Positions 18,954 to 27,864 are shown, counted from the first letter of the stretch. The stretch is DNA of 64,000 nucleotides from Lachnospiraceae bacterium (GCA_015057455.1 SVEH01000002.1:147690-211689), one strand, 5' to 3'. Numbers and translations are program-made. The notes: generated from the sequence alone by a model not told the origin.

Positions 18954-19766
18954 ATGAATAAAATGGGATGTAGTAATTTGAAAAAATTGCTTTCAGTTAT
19001 GTTAATAACAGCATTTGTAGTTGGAATTACAATTAGTCATATTGATAAGGTAAGCGCTAATAGTAGTGATAATTCAATAGGTGAGATTAATGTAAGTGCT
19101 TATGAATTAGGAGATAATTTTAGTTACTCAGAGTTAAGTACTAATACTATGAATATGTATTATAGTGTACTTGAAAATATGACTCAGGAAGAATTCGAGG
19201 AAATATTTACTTCACAAGAGTATGAAGAAGAGTTTGCTAGTACATATGAGACTGTTACTAGAGGAGAAGGTAAGCTTAGTCAATTAGGTAAGAAATTAAA
19301 AAATGCTTCAAGTGAATACATTGATAAAGTAAGTGAAGCAATATTTAAAAAGTTACCTACTTTTATTAAGAGTAAGTATAATGTGTCAAAAACAGTTGTA
19401 AAAGTGGTTGTAAAGAAATTAATAGAACATCTTGATAACAGCCAGTTAACAACAGCAGTTTTATCTGCAATTATAGTGAAGTTTACAGGAATTCCAATAC
19501 ATTATGTAAAACCAGTATTGGATATTGTAGTTCATGTAATTGATAGAATTATCAACAAGGATAATCAAGATGCTAGCGAGACACCATGTGTTGTAGTATT
19601 TCCTACAGCGACACCATCTGCTGAACCAAGTACGCAAGAGCCTACAACATCAGCAGAGCCATCCGCATCAGTAGAGCCGGTTACATCAGAACCAGCCGTA
19701 ACTACTGAGCCTAGCGCAGCACAGTCTAGCACACAAGAGCCAGCTGTATCAGTAGAACCTAATTAA
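18954..19766 (+). CDS. Secreted pre-pro-protein 4 of the family, with Ser/Glu/Pro/Thr-rich tail
   Basis: 270 residues, SD GGAGGGG. A signal peptide ends near KVSA-NS (36). The pro-region motif VLENMTQEEFEEIF (72-85), then QEYEEEF, ends at VTRG, Arg103-Gly104 (19260-19265). The next domain has FKKLPTFIKSKYNV and the hydrophobic helices TTAVLSAIIVKFTG and YVKPVLDIVVHVIDRII, the same order as paralogue 3. From about 205 a low-complexity tail repeats SAEPS, TQEPTTS and EPAV units, with no sorting signal at the end. It lies after the protease, behind its own terminator-bounded unit, so the four precursors flank the protease on both sides. Function unknown; see the cluster finding. Confidence 0.7.
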   Translation: MNKMGCSNLKKLLSVMLITAFVVGITISHIDKVSANSSDNSIGEINVSAYELGDNFSYSELSTNTMNMYYSVLENMTQEEFEEIFTSQEYEEEFASTYETVTRGEGKLSQLGKKLKNASSEYIDKVSEAIFKKLPTFIKSKYNVSKTVVKVVVKKLIEHLDNSQLTTAVLSAIIVKFTGIPIHYVKPVLDIVVHVIDRIINKDNQDASETPCVVVFPTATPSAEPSTQEPTTSAEPSASVEPVTSEPAVTTEPSAAQSSTQEPAVSVEPN

Positions 19767-19774
19767 TTACAACA

Positions 19775-19860
19775 AAAGATGCCAACCACTTAACCACTAC
19801 CGAGTAGAAAGAATAAAATTCAAACTACAAAGTAGTAGAGATAGGAGTGTTGGCATCTTT
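19775..19860 (+). terminator. Branched hairpin element after secreted protein 4
   Basis: A perfect 12-bp outer stem (AAAGATGCCAAC, 19775-19786, with 19849-19860) encloses two small hairpins (CTAC-CGA-GTAG at 19797-19807 and ACTAC-AAA-GTAGT at 19824-19836). A weak T-run follows. This is probably a terminator, though the branched shape is more elaborate than usual. Confidence 0.55.
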
Positions 19861-19910
19861 CGTTTAATAAATATATATATAATTTATAGGAAAATTTAGG
19901 AATATAATCG

Positions 19911-21314
19911 TTAGTATCTTACAACTTCAAATCGTTGCATTTCGTATTCTTCATCTTTGCTTATTCCGGCCTTTTTTAAAGCAATTTCCAATTGTTGTTC
20001 AGTAGTTGTAACTGTTTCAAGGTTTGGAAGTAGAAGCCCACGTTTATCTTCTGTATTAACAATTACACCATATTTTTTTACATCTAATTCATCTAGAGAA
20101 TTAATTGGCTCTGGGTCATATAACACATCCACACTATAAGATAAAAATGGTAATTCATCAATTGTTATAGGAGTGAATCTTGGGTCATTAATTCCTGCAT
20201 TTATCGTATTTGTAATAATTTCATGAGCAAGGCAACCAGTAGTAGGGGTAACAGTACCGATGCAACCTCTTACAGCGCCATCTTTCTTTATTGTTACAAA
20301 TACAGCTGAATTATCATTTAACATATCTTCAGTGATAATATCATTTATATCCGTTAAGGATAGGTATTTTTTTGTTGTAACATATTTTTCTAAAGTAGTT
20401 CTAGCTAGTTTAACATAAGGATTTTCTTTTTCGTCACGACGTTTAAGGTCTTTTTTAATTCTGTTTTCTAGTTTTACATCAAACTGTCTATCTGGATTAA
20501 TGTGACTTAAATCAGGGGTAAAGTTGCATACAGCATAACCTACACCTAATGTTCTTTCATAAGATAAGAAATTAATATCAACATCTCTTCCATCTAGAGC
20601 ACCAGCTAAAACATTAAATGTATTTAGACCACATTGTAGAGAATTTTCTACAAATGTTGGTGAAAATGTCATTAAATCAATAAAGTTACCTGTTTTCATA
20701 ATATCTACAACAGTATCATCAAAAATAGGTCCTTCATGTCTATATCCGTAAGGTCCATCTTCTTTACAGCAATGTGATAAATCACCACTTGCAAGGATAA
20801 CAGCTTTACGTTTTAGATTTTTACAAGCTTCAGCTATACATTTTCCAAATTTATAATGTAAAAGAGGAGATAGGTTAGCAAGAGAAATTCTAACAACTTT
20901 ATAGTCTGCTCCTTTAAATTGCTTCTTAATATGATATAACGGAATCATTGTTCCATGATCAAGACGAGGGTCTTTTTCTCCAAGTCCACCAGCATTAATA
21001 TCATTAGTTACACATACACTTGAGATATATTGAGCAAGCTCTTTGTCATAATTAACATCAAAACAAAGATTTGGTGCATCAAATCTTGCCATATCACCAT
21101 GAGCTTTATCCCCAGGAGAAATGTGAAAATAATCAGCATACATAATAGAATGTGATGTGACAATAATGATAGTGTCAGGATCATCCTTAGCAATCATTTG
21201 TCCAACCTTTGCATATGCATCAATAGTTTGTGAAACCTCATTTTCACGCCCCTTAGCTATCTCTGGAATAGTAACAGGTGGATGTGGAACAATATAACCA
21301 TTAATAATACTCAT
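19911..21314 (-). CDS. MEMO (LigB-like dioxygenase fold)-AMMECR1 fusion protein
   Basis: A 467-residue cytosolic protein with two domains. Residues 1-270 are a class III extradiol dioxygenase/MEMO fold (YIVPHPPVTIPEI, TSHSIMYADYF, DPRLDHGTMIPLY, ASGDLSHCC), whose His residues bind metal in true dioxygenases. Residues 290-467 are AMMECR1 (NPYVKLARTTLEKYV, GAVRGCIGT, INDPRFTPI). Such fusions belong to the AmmeMemoRadiSam system, which normally pairs with a radical SAM protein. No radical SAM gene lies in this window near it. Its reaction is not established. GGGAGG lies 8 nt before the ATG. Confidence 0.9.
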   Translation of the reverse strand: MSIINGYIVPHPPVTIPEIAKGRENEVSQTIDAYAKVGQMIAKDDPDTIIIVTSHSIMYADYFHISPGDKAHGDMARFDAPNLCFDVNYDKELAQYISSVCVTNDINAGGLGEKDPRLDHGTMIPLYHIKKQFKGADYKVVRISLANLSPLLHYKFGKCIAEACKNLKRKAVILASGDLSHCCKEDGPYGYRHEGPIFDDTVVDIMKTGNFIDLMTFSPTFVENSLQCGLNTFNVLAGALDGRDVDINFLSYERTLGVGYAVCNFTPDLSHINPDRQFDVKLENRIKKDLKRRDEKENPYVKLARTTLEKYVTTKKYLSLTDINDIITEDMLNDNSAVFVTIKKDGAVRGCIGTVTPTTGCLAHEIITNTINAGINDPRFTPITIDELPFLSYSVDVLYDPEPINSLDELDVKKYGVIVNTEDKRGLLLPNLETVTTTEQQLEIALKKAGISKDEEYEMQRFEVVRY

Positions 21315-21629
21315 TTATAAATACCTCCCTCGGTTTATTACACACGATTATTACATAGTATATGTTTGTAAATAAATTGTGATAATATGCAAGCAAATGA
21401 TATTAAAAATAATACTATTAATATAGATAATTATTTTTAATATTATTTATATACAAAGATTTACAAACACATCTATAACATTTATCGAAAATATAAGGAA
21501 AAAATACTATGGTAAAAAAAGACTACCCAGAAAGTACAAAGGACCTATTGAAAGGTATTAACTAGGCCCCTGTCGTTCATTCCGACAGGGGCCCATTAAC
21601 CCTACAAATTTAAGTTTGTAGTTAGAATC
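21315..21629. other. Intergenic region between two - strand genes
   Basis: AT-rich, no ORF. It contains the 3' hairpin of the downstream-reading Fn3 gene at 21565-21593. The part near 21315-21500 presumably holds the promoter of the MEMO/AMMECR1 gene, but none is clear. Confidence 0.5.
21565..21593 (-). terminator. CCCCTGTC/GACAGGGG hairpin, copy 1
   Basis: A perfect 11-bp GC-rich stem (GGCCCCTGTCG, 21565-21575, with 21583-21593). It lies 37 bp after the stop of the Fn3 protein. The same core stem recurs at 57666 and 58474. Confidence 0.75.
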
Positions 21630-23123
21630 CTAGCTAACTTTTGAATAGTAATAATAGTAATTAGGACTATATAGTTTTGTCTTACCTACAGTCTTATATG
21701 GAATTACATTAACATAAACCCATTTTCCTGAAGGAAGTCCTGTGATTTTCTTTGCTGTTGCAGTAGTGTAATAAGTTTTTAAAACACCTTTCATACCGTA
21801 ACCTGTAGAAACACAAACCTTATAACCTGAAGCTCTAGTGGATTTGTTCCACCAAACTGATAATGTTTTTCTAGCAGGTCTTGTGATTTTCTTTAATGTA
21901 GCACGATTTGGTCTGGTAGTAACTGATTTTGTCTTTGGAGATCCTTTGATATATGTAGTTTTGTTACTTGAGTTTAAAATGCTATATCCAGTATAAGGGT
22001 CTTTTGCTATTGCATAAGGATAAACTGCATATTTGTAAGTATAAGCACTAGCCATTCCATCAACATAAACTGATGTACTATAAGTTTGTTTTAAATAAAC
22101 ATATTTTTTAGTCTTAGTATTATATTTGTATATATTGTATACATAAGCATTAGGAACTGCTTTCCATGAAAGTTTTGCAGTTGTTGTATCAACAGCAGCA
22201 ATAGATATAGATGTTTGAACTGGTTTTATATAGAAATATTTTTCCATAACACCTTCATATTTACCTATTCCTGTGAATTTAACAGTAGCAACACCTGGTT
22301 TTATATTGTTATAATAAGAAACAGTGTAGTCTGTACCCTTAGTAAGTTTTTTACCATTTTGGTCATATACAGTATATGTAGTTGCACGAGCTTTTCCAGT
22401 ATATGTAGCAGTACCTACAGTAGCTTTACCATTACATATATCCATTTTATTGATTCTTGCAGGATTTAAACTTGCAAAACACTTGTTACTGTCTAAAGCT
22501 CCTGCATAATTGTAGAAGTAGAATAAAGGTTGTCCTACAGATGTATCAATTAATATAGCATAATAGAAATCTACATAGTATCCTGGAGTTATTTTTAAGC
22601 CTGATAAACCAGTTTTGTATCCTGCATAATCATAATTCAAACTGAAATTATCATAGTCATACATAGTGATGCTTGAACCAGCTGCATTAGTAAAGTTATA
22701 AGAAGATATAATTGTACTAGGTGAAATAGCATCTGTTATTGTACTTTCAGTATGATAATTAAGTCTAATTTTATATACATACCATGATTGGCCAGCGCCA
22801 GCCACTTTTGCAGTACTATCATAATTTCTAACTAATGTTTGAGCATCTGCGCCAGATTTGTGTAATTGTGATTGAAGTGAAAGAACTCTGTAATTATTAG
22901 TTCCTTTTTGTGAGTATTCTTGATACTTAAATCCATAAATATTAGAAGTATTTGTTGTAAAATCTCCTTCTGTATATGTTCCAATAGGATATTTTACGGA
23001 ACCAATTGGATAACTTGCTGCTTGTGTATCAGTTGTGCATATAAACATTGTTAGAACTAATGCAACTAACATAACACTAGCATACTTAAGTGATTTGAAA
23101 AATTTTGTCATGTTTCTTTGCAT
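21630..23123 (-). CDS. Secreted protein with two fibronectin type III-like domains
   Basis: A 497-residue exported protein. A signal peptide covers 1-35 (SVMLVALVLTMF). An N-terminal domain of about 200 residues was not recognised. A YDG-like beta domain (YTGKA, DYTVSYYNNIKPGVATV) covers about 235-300. Two Fn3-like repeats follow (SISIAAVDTTTAKLSW and ITRPARKTLSVWWNKS). It ends in a Tyr-rich tail without a sortase signal. The layout is common among Lachnospiraceae surface and secreted proteins; no catalytic motif is seen. There is no SD close to the ATG. An AGGAGG lies about 60 nt upstream, with a hairpin that could bridge it (see separate entry). Confidence 0.75.
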   Translation of the reverse strand: MQRNMTKFFKSLKYASVMLVALVLTMFICTTDTQAASYPIGSVKYPIGTYTEGDFTTNTSNIYGFKYQEYSQKGTNNYRVLSLQSQLHKSGADAQTLVRNYDSTAKVAGAGQSWYVYKIRLNYHTESTITDAISPSTIISSYNFTNAAGSSITMYDYDNFSLNYDYAGYKTGLSGLKITPGYYVDFYYAILIDTSVGQPLFYFYNYAGALDSNKCFASLNPARINKMDICNGKATVGTATYTGKARATTYTVYDQNGKKLTKGTDYTVSYYNNIKPGVATVKFTGIGKYEGVMEKYFYIKPVQTSISIAAVDTTTAKLSWKAVPNAYVYNIYKYNTKTKKYVYLKQTYSTSVYVDGMASAYTYKYAVYPYAIAKDPYTGYSILNSSNKTTYIKGSPKTKSVTTRPNRATLKKITRPARKTLSVWWNKSTRASGYKVCVSTGYGMKGVLKTYYTTATAKKITGLPSGKWVYVNVIPYKTVGKTKLYSPNYYYYYSKVS

Positions 23124-23191
23124 CTATAGTTGAAATAATAGGTTTATGTATTACCCACTTATTATAGTAAAACTATAGATACTTCCTCCTT
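23121..23191 (-). promoter_or_regulatory. 5' leader with distant SD bridged to the start codon by a hairpin
   Basis: Reading the - strand: AGGAGG (23190-23185), four bases, then ATCTATAG (23180-23173), a 43-nt loop, and CTATAGAT (23129-23122). The last two bases of that arm are the first two of the ATG (23123-23121). The 8-bp arms pair perfectly, which would place the SD a few bases from the start codon. Confidence 0.5.
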
Positions 23192-23454
23192 TTTGATTAT
23201 TTCTTTTATTTTCAAGCATATGTTAGCATTTGCAAATAAAAAAGTCAATAATTGGAAATAAATCTAATTCCTAAAAAACAATTTGTAGTATTAAAACTTA
23301 AAGAAATATGGAATAATAAAGGTCTACAATAGGAAATCTACAATATTTATAAAATATATGGATTAATTAAAAGTAGTAGTAGAAATATAAAAAAGTTTAT
23401 ATTATAATAGAAAATTGTTAGTGTAGATTTAAATATTAAATATTGGAGGATGTT
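23124..23454. other. Divergent intergenic region upstream of the Fn3 and methyltransferase genes
   Basis: It holds the Fn3 gene leader and promoter (23121-23248). From 23249 to the SD at 23445 it is AT-rich with no clear hairpin or promoter for the methyltransferase. Confidence 0.5.
23220..23248 (-). promoter_or_regulatory. Promoter of the secreted Fn3 protein
   Basis: On the - strand: TTGACT (23248-23243), 17-bp spacer, TAACAT (23225-23220). Confidence 0.65.
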
Positions 23455-24237
23455 ATGGAGGCATATACAAGTTTTGCACAAGTATATGATATGTTTATGG
23501 ATGATATACCCTATGATGAATGGTGTAAGTATCTATTAGAGATTCTTCATAAGCATAATATAGATAGTGGACTTATGTTAGAGCTTGGGTGTGGCACTGG
23601 AAGTGTTACAAGACGAATGGCAGACGCAGGCTTTAGTATGATAGGGATAGATAATTCGGAGGATATGCTTAGTATAGCAAGAGAACATGAAGAGGATAAA
23701 GGGATACTATATTTGCTTCAAGATATGACAGAATTTGAACTTTATGGAACAGTATCAGCTGTGATAAGTATATGTGATAGCATAAATTATATAACAGAGG
23801 AAGAAGACTTGTTAAAAGTTTTTAAGCTAGTGAACAACTACCTTGAACAAGATGGTGTATTTGTATTTGATATGAATACAGAATATAAATATAGAGAAGT
23901 TATGGGAGATAATGTTATAGCAGAGAATCGCGAGGAAGGTAGCTTTATATGGGAGAATACTTATTATGAGGATGAGAAGATTAATGAGTATGATTTGACC
24001 TTATATGTTAAGAAGAATTCTTGTGATGAAGAAGAAACATATAGCAGATTTGAAGAAACACATTATCAAAAAGCTTATTCAGTAGATATAGTAAAGGAAT
24101 TAATTAAAAAGGCAGGACTAGAATTTGTAGCGGTATATGATGCATTTACCTTTGATGAGCCCAGTGAAACAAGCGAAAGAGTTTATTTTGTTGTGAAAGA
24201 GGGATATCAAGAGGGAAAAGCATATACTAATAAGTAA
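23455..24237 (+). CDS. Class I SAM-dependent methyltransferase
   Basis: A 260-residue cytosolic methyltransferase of unknown substrate. The ATG at 23455 is used because GGAGGA lies at 23445-23450; the TTG at 23443 overlaps that SD. Motif I, LELGCGTGS, and motif Post I, SMIGIDNSEDML, bind S-adenosylmethionine. AVISICDSINYI is the motif II region. The length is normal for small-molecule methyltransferases of this fold. It lies 113 bp before hslO and may be cotranscribed with it, a neighbourhood seen in other Lachnospiraceae. Confidence 0.88.
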   Translation: MEAYTSFAQVYDMFMDDIPYDEWCKYLLEILHKHNIDSGLMLELGCGTGSVTRRMADAGFSMIGIDNSEDMLSIAREHEEDKGILYLLQDMTEFELYGTVSAVISICDSINYITEEEDLLKVFKLVNNYLEQDGVFVFDMNTEYKYREVMGDNVIAENREEGSFIWENTYYEDEKINEYDLTLYVKKNSCDEEETYSRFEETHYQKAYSVDIVKELIKKAGLEFVAVYDAFTFDEPSETSERVYFVVKEGYQEGKAYTNK

Positions 24238-24350
24238 TGTTTTGATTATATATAAGTGTGCTTTGCTAGAATATATATTTGATATAGACAGAAAAAATAA
24301 TAGAAAGTATAATAAAGTATAATTTAGAAAGTTATAAAAGGTGATTAGAT

Positions 24351-25229
24351 ATGAAGGATAATAAAGATTATATTGTAAAAGCAACAGCTGCCAATAATCA
24401 GATAAGAGCATATGCAGCAACAACAAGAAATATAGTAGAAGAGGCTAGAAGTATACATAATACAAGTCCAGTTGCAACAGCAGCATTGGGAAGATTATTG
24501 ACGGCAGGAAGTATTATGGGAAGTATGCAAAAGGGAGAGAAGGATTTACTTACATTACAGATTCAATGTTCAGGGCCAATAAAGGGATTAACTGTAACAG
24601 CAGATTCACAGGCAAGAGTAAAAGGATATGTGGCAGAGCCAATGGTTATGTTACCACCAAGTAGTAAAGGTAAACTAGATGTTGGTAAAGCATTAGACTT
24701 AGGTGTAATGAGTGTTATAAAAGATATGGGAATGAAAGAACCATATGTAGGACAAACTCATTTAGTAAGTGGAGAGATTGCTGAGGATTTAACATATTAT
24801 TTTGCAACATCTGAGCAAATACCTTCATCTGTAGCTTTAGGAGTGCTTATGAATAAAGATAATACGGTAAAACAAGCAGGTGGATTTATTATTCAGCTTA
24901 TGCCATTTACAGATGATGTTATAATAGATAAGTTGGAGAACACACTAAAGAATATGAAGCCTATTACAGAATTACTTGATAGAGATATGACACCAGAGAT
25001 GATATTAGAAGAAGTTTTAGGTGAATTTGGACTTCAGATAAATGAGAAGATAGACACTAGTTATTATTGTAATTGTTCAAAAGATAGAGTGCACAAGGCA
25101 ATAAGTAGTATATCAAAAAAAGATATACAAGAGATGATAGATGATAATAAACCTATAGAGGTTGAATGTCATTTTTGTGATAAAAAGTACGTTTTTGACG
25201 TAGAAGAACTTAAGGGAATGGTAAAATAA
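24351..25229 (+). CDS. hslO: Hsp33 redox-regulated chaperone
   Basis: Cytosolic holdase chaperone switched on by oxidative stress. The 292-residue protein matches the family length. The N-terminal binding domain includes RAYAATTRN and the GPIKGLTVTAD region. The C-terminal redox switch has all four zinc Cys in CNC and CHFC (about 240-275), so oxidation sensing should be intact. Start ATG 24351 has AAAGGTGA upstream. It is followed by a strong terminator at 25296. Confidence 0.95.
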   Translation: MKDNKDYIVKATAANNQIRAYAATTRNIVEEARSIHNTSPVATAALGRLLTAGSIMGSMQKGEKDLLTLQIQCSGPIKGLTVTADSQARVKGYVAEPMVMLPPSSKGKLDVGKALDLGVMSVIKDMGMKEPYVGQTHLVSGEIAEDLTYYFATSEQIPSSVALGVLMNKDNTVKQAGGFIIQLMPFTDDVIIDKLENTLKNMKPITELLDRDMTPEMILEEVLGEFGLQINEKIDTSYYCNCSKDRVHKAISSISKKDIQEMIDDNKPIEVECHFCDKKYVFDVEELKGMVK

Positions 25230-25295
25230 GGAAATATTTATAAATATTATAAAAAAATCTAATAAGTAAGAATTTCCAAGTTTTGGGGATTATAT

Positions 25296-25345
25296 GCTAT
25301 AATAGAATATGAACAGTGTTGTTTATATTCTGTTATAGCTTTTTT
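25296..25345 (+). terminator. Terminator after hslO
   Basis: A 15-bp stem (25296-25310 with 25325-25339, one G-U pair) followed by T6. Confidence 0.9.
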
Positions 25346-25466
25346 ATGCTTATATAGGAAACTACTATAGGAAATTACAAGCTAAGATTATGAGTTTGCT
25401 ATATAAAATATATTTAAGATTCTAAATTTACTATATAAATAAAAATTTCAGAAATGGGTGAATACT

Positions 25467-26480
25467 ATGAAGAGAAAAGTATTTGTTTTAACTTTATTAT
25501 TAATGATTATAGTTTGTTCTTTTTGTGCATATGCAGCAAAAGATCAAAAGGAATTTGGTGTGCATGCTAGGACTATGTATAGCGTAGAAGATGCAGTAGT
25601 TGGTACTGTTGATACCAAAACTGGAGAACATGTAGTTAATTTAGATGATGGGAAATTACAGATAAGAGTAAGTGGTATAATTGATGAAGCTGCTAGGCTT
25701 ATGGTTATGCCTATTAAGAAAGATAAAAAGGAAGTATGGTCATGGCTTCAAAGTATAACTAAAGAAATAGGTGAAAATAAAAGTGCTTATGATATATTCT
25801 TTGTTGATGATAGAGGTGAGAGAATAGAAGTAGGTGAGGGAAGCCAGGTTTCTGTTATTTCTAACGTTAGACAACAAAAGGTTGCAGTTTATTATATAAC
25901 TGATGCTGGAGAACATAATGCCCTTAAGTCTATAATAGAGGAATATGTTGTTAAGTTTAATATGATTAGAAACGGGTATTATACATTACTTGTTCAAAAT
26001 GGTAAAGAGGAAATAGGAACTGACTTTGAAAAAGGTGATGATAAAATAGATACAACAACAAAGCCAGTAGATGAAGAAAAAGAAGATGAAAAGGATGACG
26101 AGGAGTCTGCGGAATCTGATATGGAAGATATGGAAAGTGGTACTGAAGGGGACAGCTCAGGAGCAGCTAGTGGTAATACAAAAGAAGATAATATATGGTT
26201 AATTATAATGATTGGAGTTATTGGATTAACAGCAGTATTATTTATTATTGTATTTATAGGTAAGAAGAAAAAAGAGAATAATAATAATTATGATGAACCA
26301 AATAAGAAGAACAAGAAATCAAAGAAAAATGATGAGCCGGTTATGGATGAGCCAAAGGGATATGTTCCTAAGAGTTCTATGGGCAGTGTAAATGAAACTC
26401 CAAAACCAGTAGATAAGAATTTTGTAGAAGAGGTTTCTGTTAAGGGACATTACACAGGTGAAGATGGCCAGAATAACTAA
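25467..26480 (+). CDS. Exported single-pass membrane protein, function unknown
   Basis: 337 residues. ATG 25467 follows GGGTGA, and the GTG at 25458 lies within that SD. A signal peptide (VFVLTLLLMIIVCSFCAYA) is followed by an extracellular domain of about 170 residues with no recognised family, a charged acidic linker (EEKEDEKDDEESAES), and a transmembrane helix (LIIMIGVIGLTAVLFIIVFIG, about 246-266). A Lys-rich cytoplasmic tail ends it. The order suggests a type I membrane protein with its main domain outside. It sits alone between terminators. Confidence 0.65.
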   Translation: MKRKVFVLTLLLMIIVCSFCAYAAKDQKEFGVHARTMYSVEDAVVGTVDTKTGEHVVNLDDGKLQIRVSGIIDEAARLMVMPIKKDKKEVWSWLQSITKEIGENKSAYDIFFVDDRGERIEVGEGSQVSVISNVRQQKVAVYYITDAGEHNALKSIIEEYVVKFNMIRNGYYTLLVQNGKEEIGTDFEKGDDKIDTTTKPVDEEKEDEKDDEESAESDMEDMESGTEGDSSGAASGNTKEDNIWLIIMIGVIGLTAVLFIIVFIGKKKKENNNNYDEPNKKNKKSKKNDEPVMDEPKGYVPKSSMGSVNETPKPVDKNFVEEVSVKGHYTGEDGQNN

Positions 26481-26625
26481 AGGATATACTAAGTATTAAA
26501 AAGTAAATTAAGTAGAAAATAGTAAGTTAAGCAGTAAATGGCGAATAAAGTTGTAAACGGCATTACAGAGAGATTTAAGTAGGTGAAGATGCTCCATATA
26601 AATTAAAAAGTAAGAGGGTGAGCCT

Positions 26626-27711
26626 ATGGGATATGAGGTAGAGGCAAATAAATATAATTTTAAATGTTTGATGATGACCTTAGTTGCAATAGAAATTATA
26701 TGGATTTTTGTTGAGGTTGGATGGTTTGTTGTTGCAAAACATATAATGAGAACTGCGGTTATTCCTATTACTATTATGTATGTAGTTGTAATATCTATTT
26801 TATTGGTAAATGGTCTTGAAAGTAAATGGGTTAAATATGTAATTATAACAACAGAGATACTAGGAATTCATATTATGGGAACAATGCTTACATATCATGT
26901 TGTGTTATTTTATGGTATACCATTTCTTATGGCAGCCCATTATCAAGGAAAACAAATATCTATGTATACATTAGGGTTAAGTATGATTGGTATGATATTT
27001 GTAGTTATATTAGGATATTATGTAGGTATATGTGATCTGAATATGATTGCATTTACAAAGGATAGAATGTCAAGTTACGGTGAACTAGCGGTTATTCCAA
27101 TTTATTCAATATCGTGGGTAACCCAACTTAAGGTTATGTTATATTTTTACTTTCCAAGAGCTATATTGCTTATTTTATTTGAAGTCATGACTCTTTCAAT
27201 TGCTGAATCAGGTCGTAAAATGCAAGAACGTAATATGGTTGCAGAATATGAAAGTACTCATGATGAAATGACAGGTGTATTTAATAAAAACAAATACATA
27301 TATATGGTTAAAAATGAATATCCTAAGATTGAAAGTGTTGGAGTTATTTTCTTTGACGTTAATGGATTAAAGACTATTAATGATACACTTGGACATGAAA
27401 TGGGTGATGCCCTTATAAAGAGTGCAGCAAAATCTCTTACTTATTTTGAAACAGAGCATAATAAGATTTACAGAATGGGTGGAGATGAATTTATATTTAT
27501 TATGGAAAATACAACAGAAGATAAAATAGAATCTATGTTGAAGCGTTGGAAGAATATCCTTGATGCAGCTAATACTGAGCGTACAGACTTTAAGTGTGAA
27601 ATGGCATCAGGATATGCAATAGGACCAGGAAAAGACATAGAACAAGTAGTAAAACTTGCAGATGATAGAATGTATAAGAATAAGATTGCAATGAAGGGAT
27701 TTGCAAGATAG
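26626..27711 (+). CDS. Membrane-bound diguanylate cyclase (GGDEF)
   Basis: Makes cyclic di-GMP from two GTP. The first 200 or so residues form about six membrane helices, a likely signal-sensing part. The C-terminal GGDEF domain has the intact active site GGDEF at 285-289, preceded by FFDVNGLKTINDTLGH. The RxxD inhibitory site normally found just ahead of GGDEF is absent (NKIYRM instead), so product inhibition may be weak. The ATG is preceded by GAGGGTGA. No EAL or PilZ gene is adjacent. 361 residues. Confidence 0.92.
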   Translation: MGYEVEANKYNFKCLMMTLVAIEIIWIFVEVGWFVVAKHIMRTAVIPITIMYVVVISILLVNGLESKWVKYVIITTEILGIHIMGTMLTYHVVLFYGIPFLMAAHYQGKQISMYTLGLSMIGMIFVVILGYYVGICDLNMIAFTKDRMSSYGELAVIPIYSISWVTQLKVMLYFYFPRAILLILFEVMTLSIAESGRKMQERNMVAEYESTHDEMTGVFNKNKYIYMVKNEYPKIESVGVIFFDVNGLKTINDTLGHEMGDALIKSAAKSLTYFETEHNKIYRMGGDEFIFIMENTTEDKIESMLKRWKNILDAANTERTDFKCEMASGYAIGPGKDIEQVVKLADDRMYKNKIAMKGFAR

Positions 27712-27864
27712 TGATATGATTAGTATGAAGAGATTTAGAAAATAATAATATAGGTAAAAGGGAGAAATAAAAAACAATATAATAGAATTAGAGTATTTGA
27801 AAGAAGGTAAAAAAGATATTTATGAGAGGTACATATTAATATAATAATAAGGAGGAATTTACTT

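Noticed and set aside
23124..23250. Cyclic di-GMP riboswitch before the secreted Fn3 gene
   Set aside because: The conserved GGTCACGCACAGGG and GGGACGCAAAGCC elements are missing.
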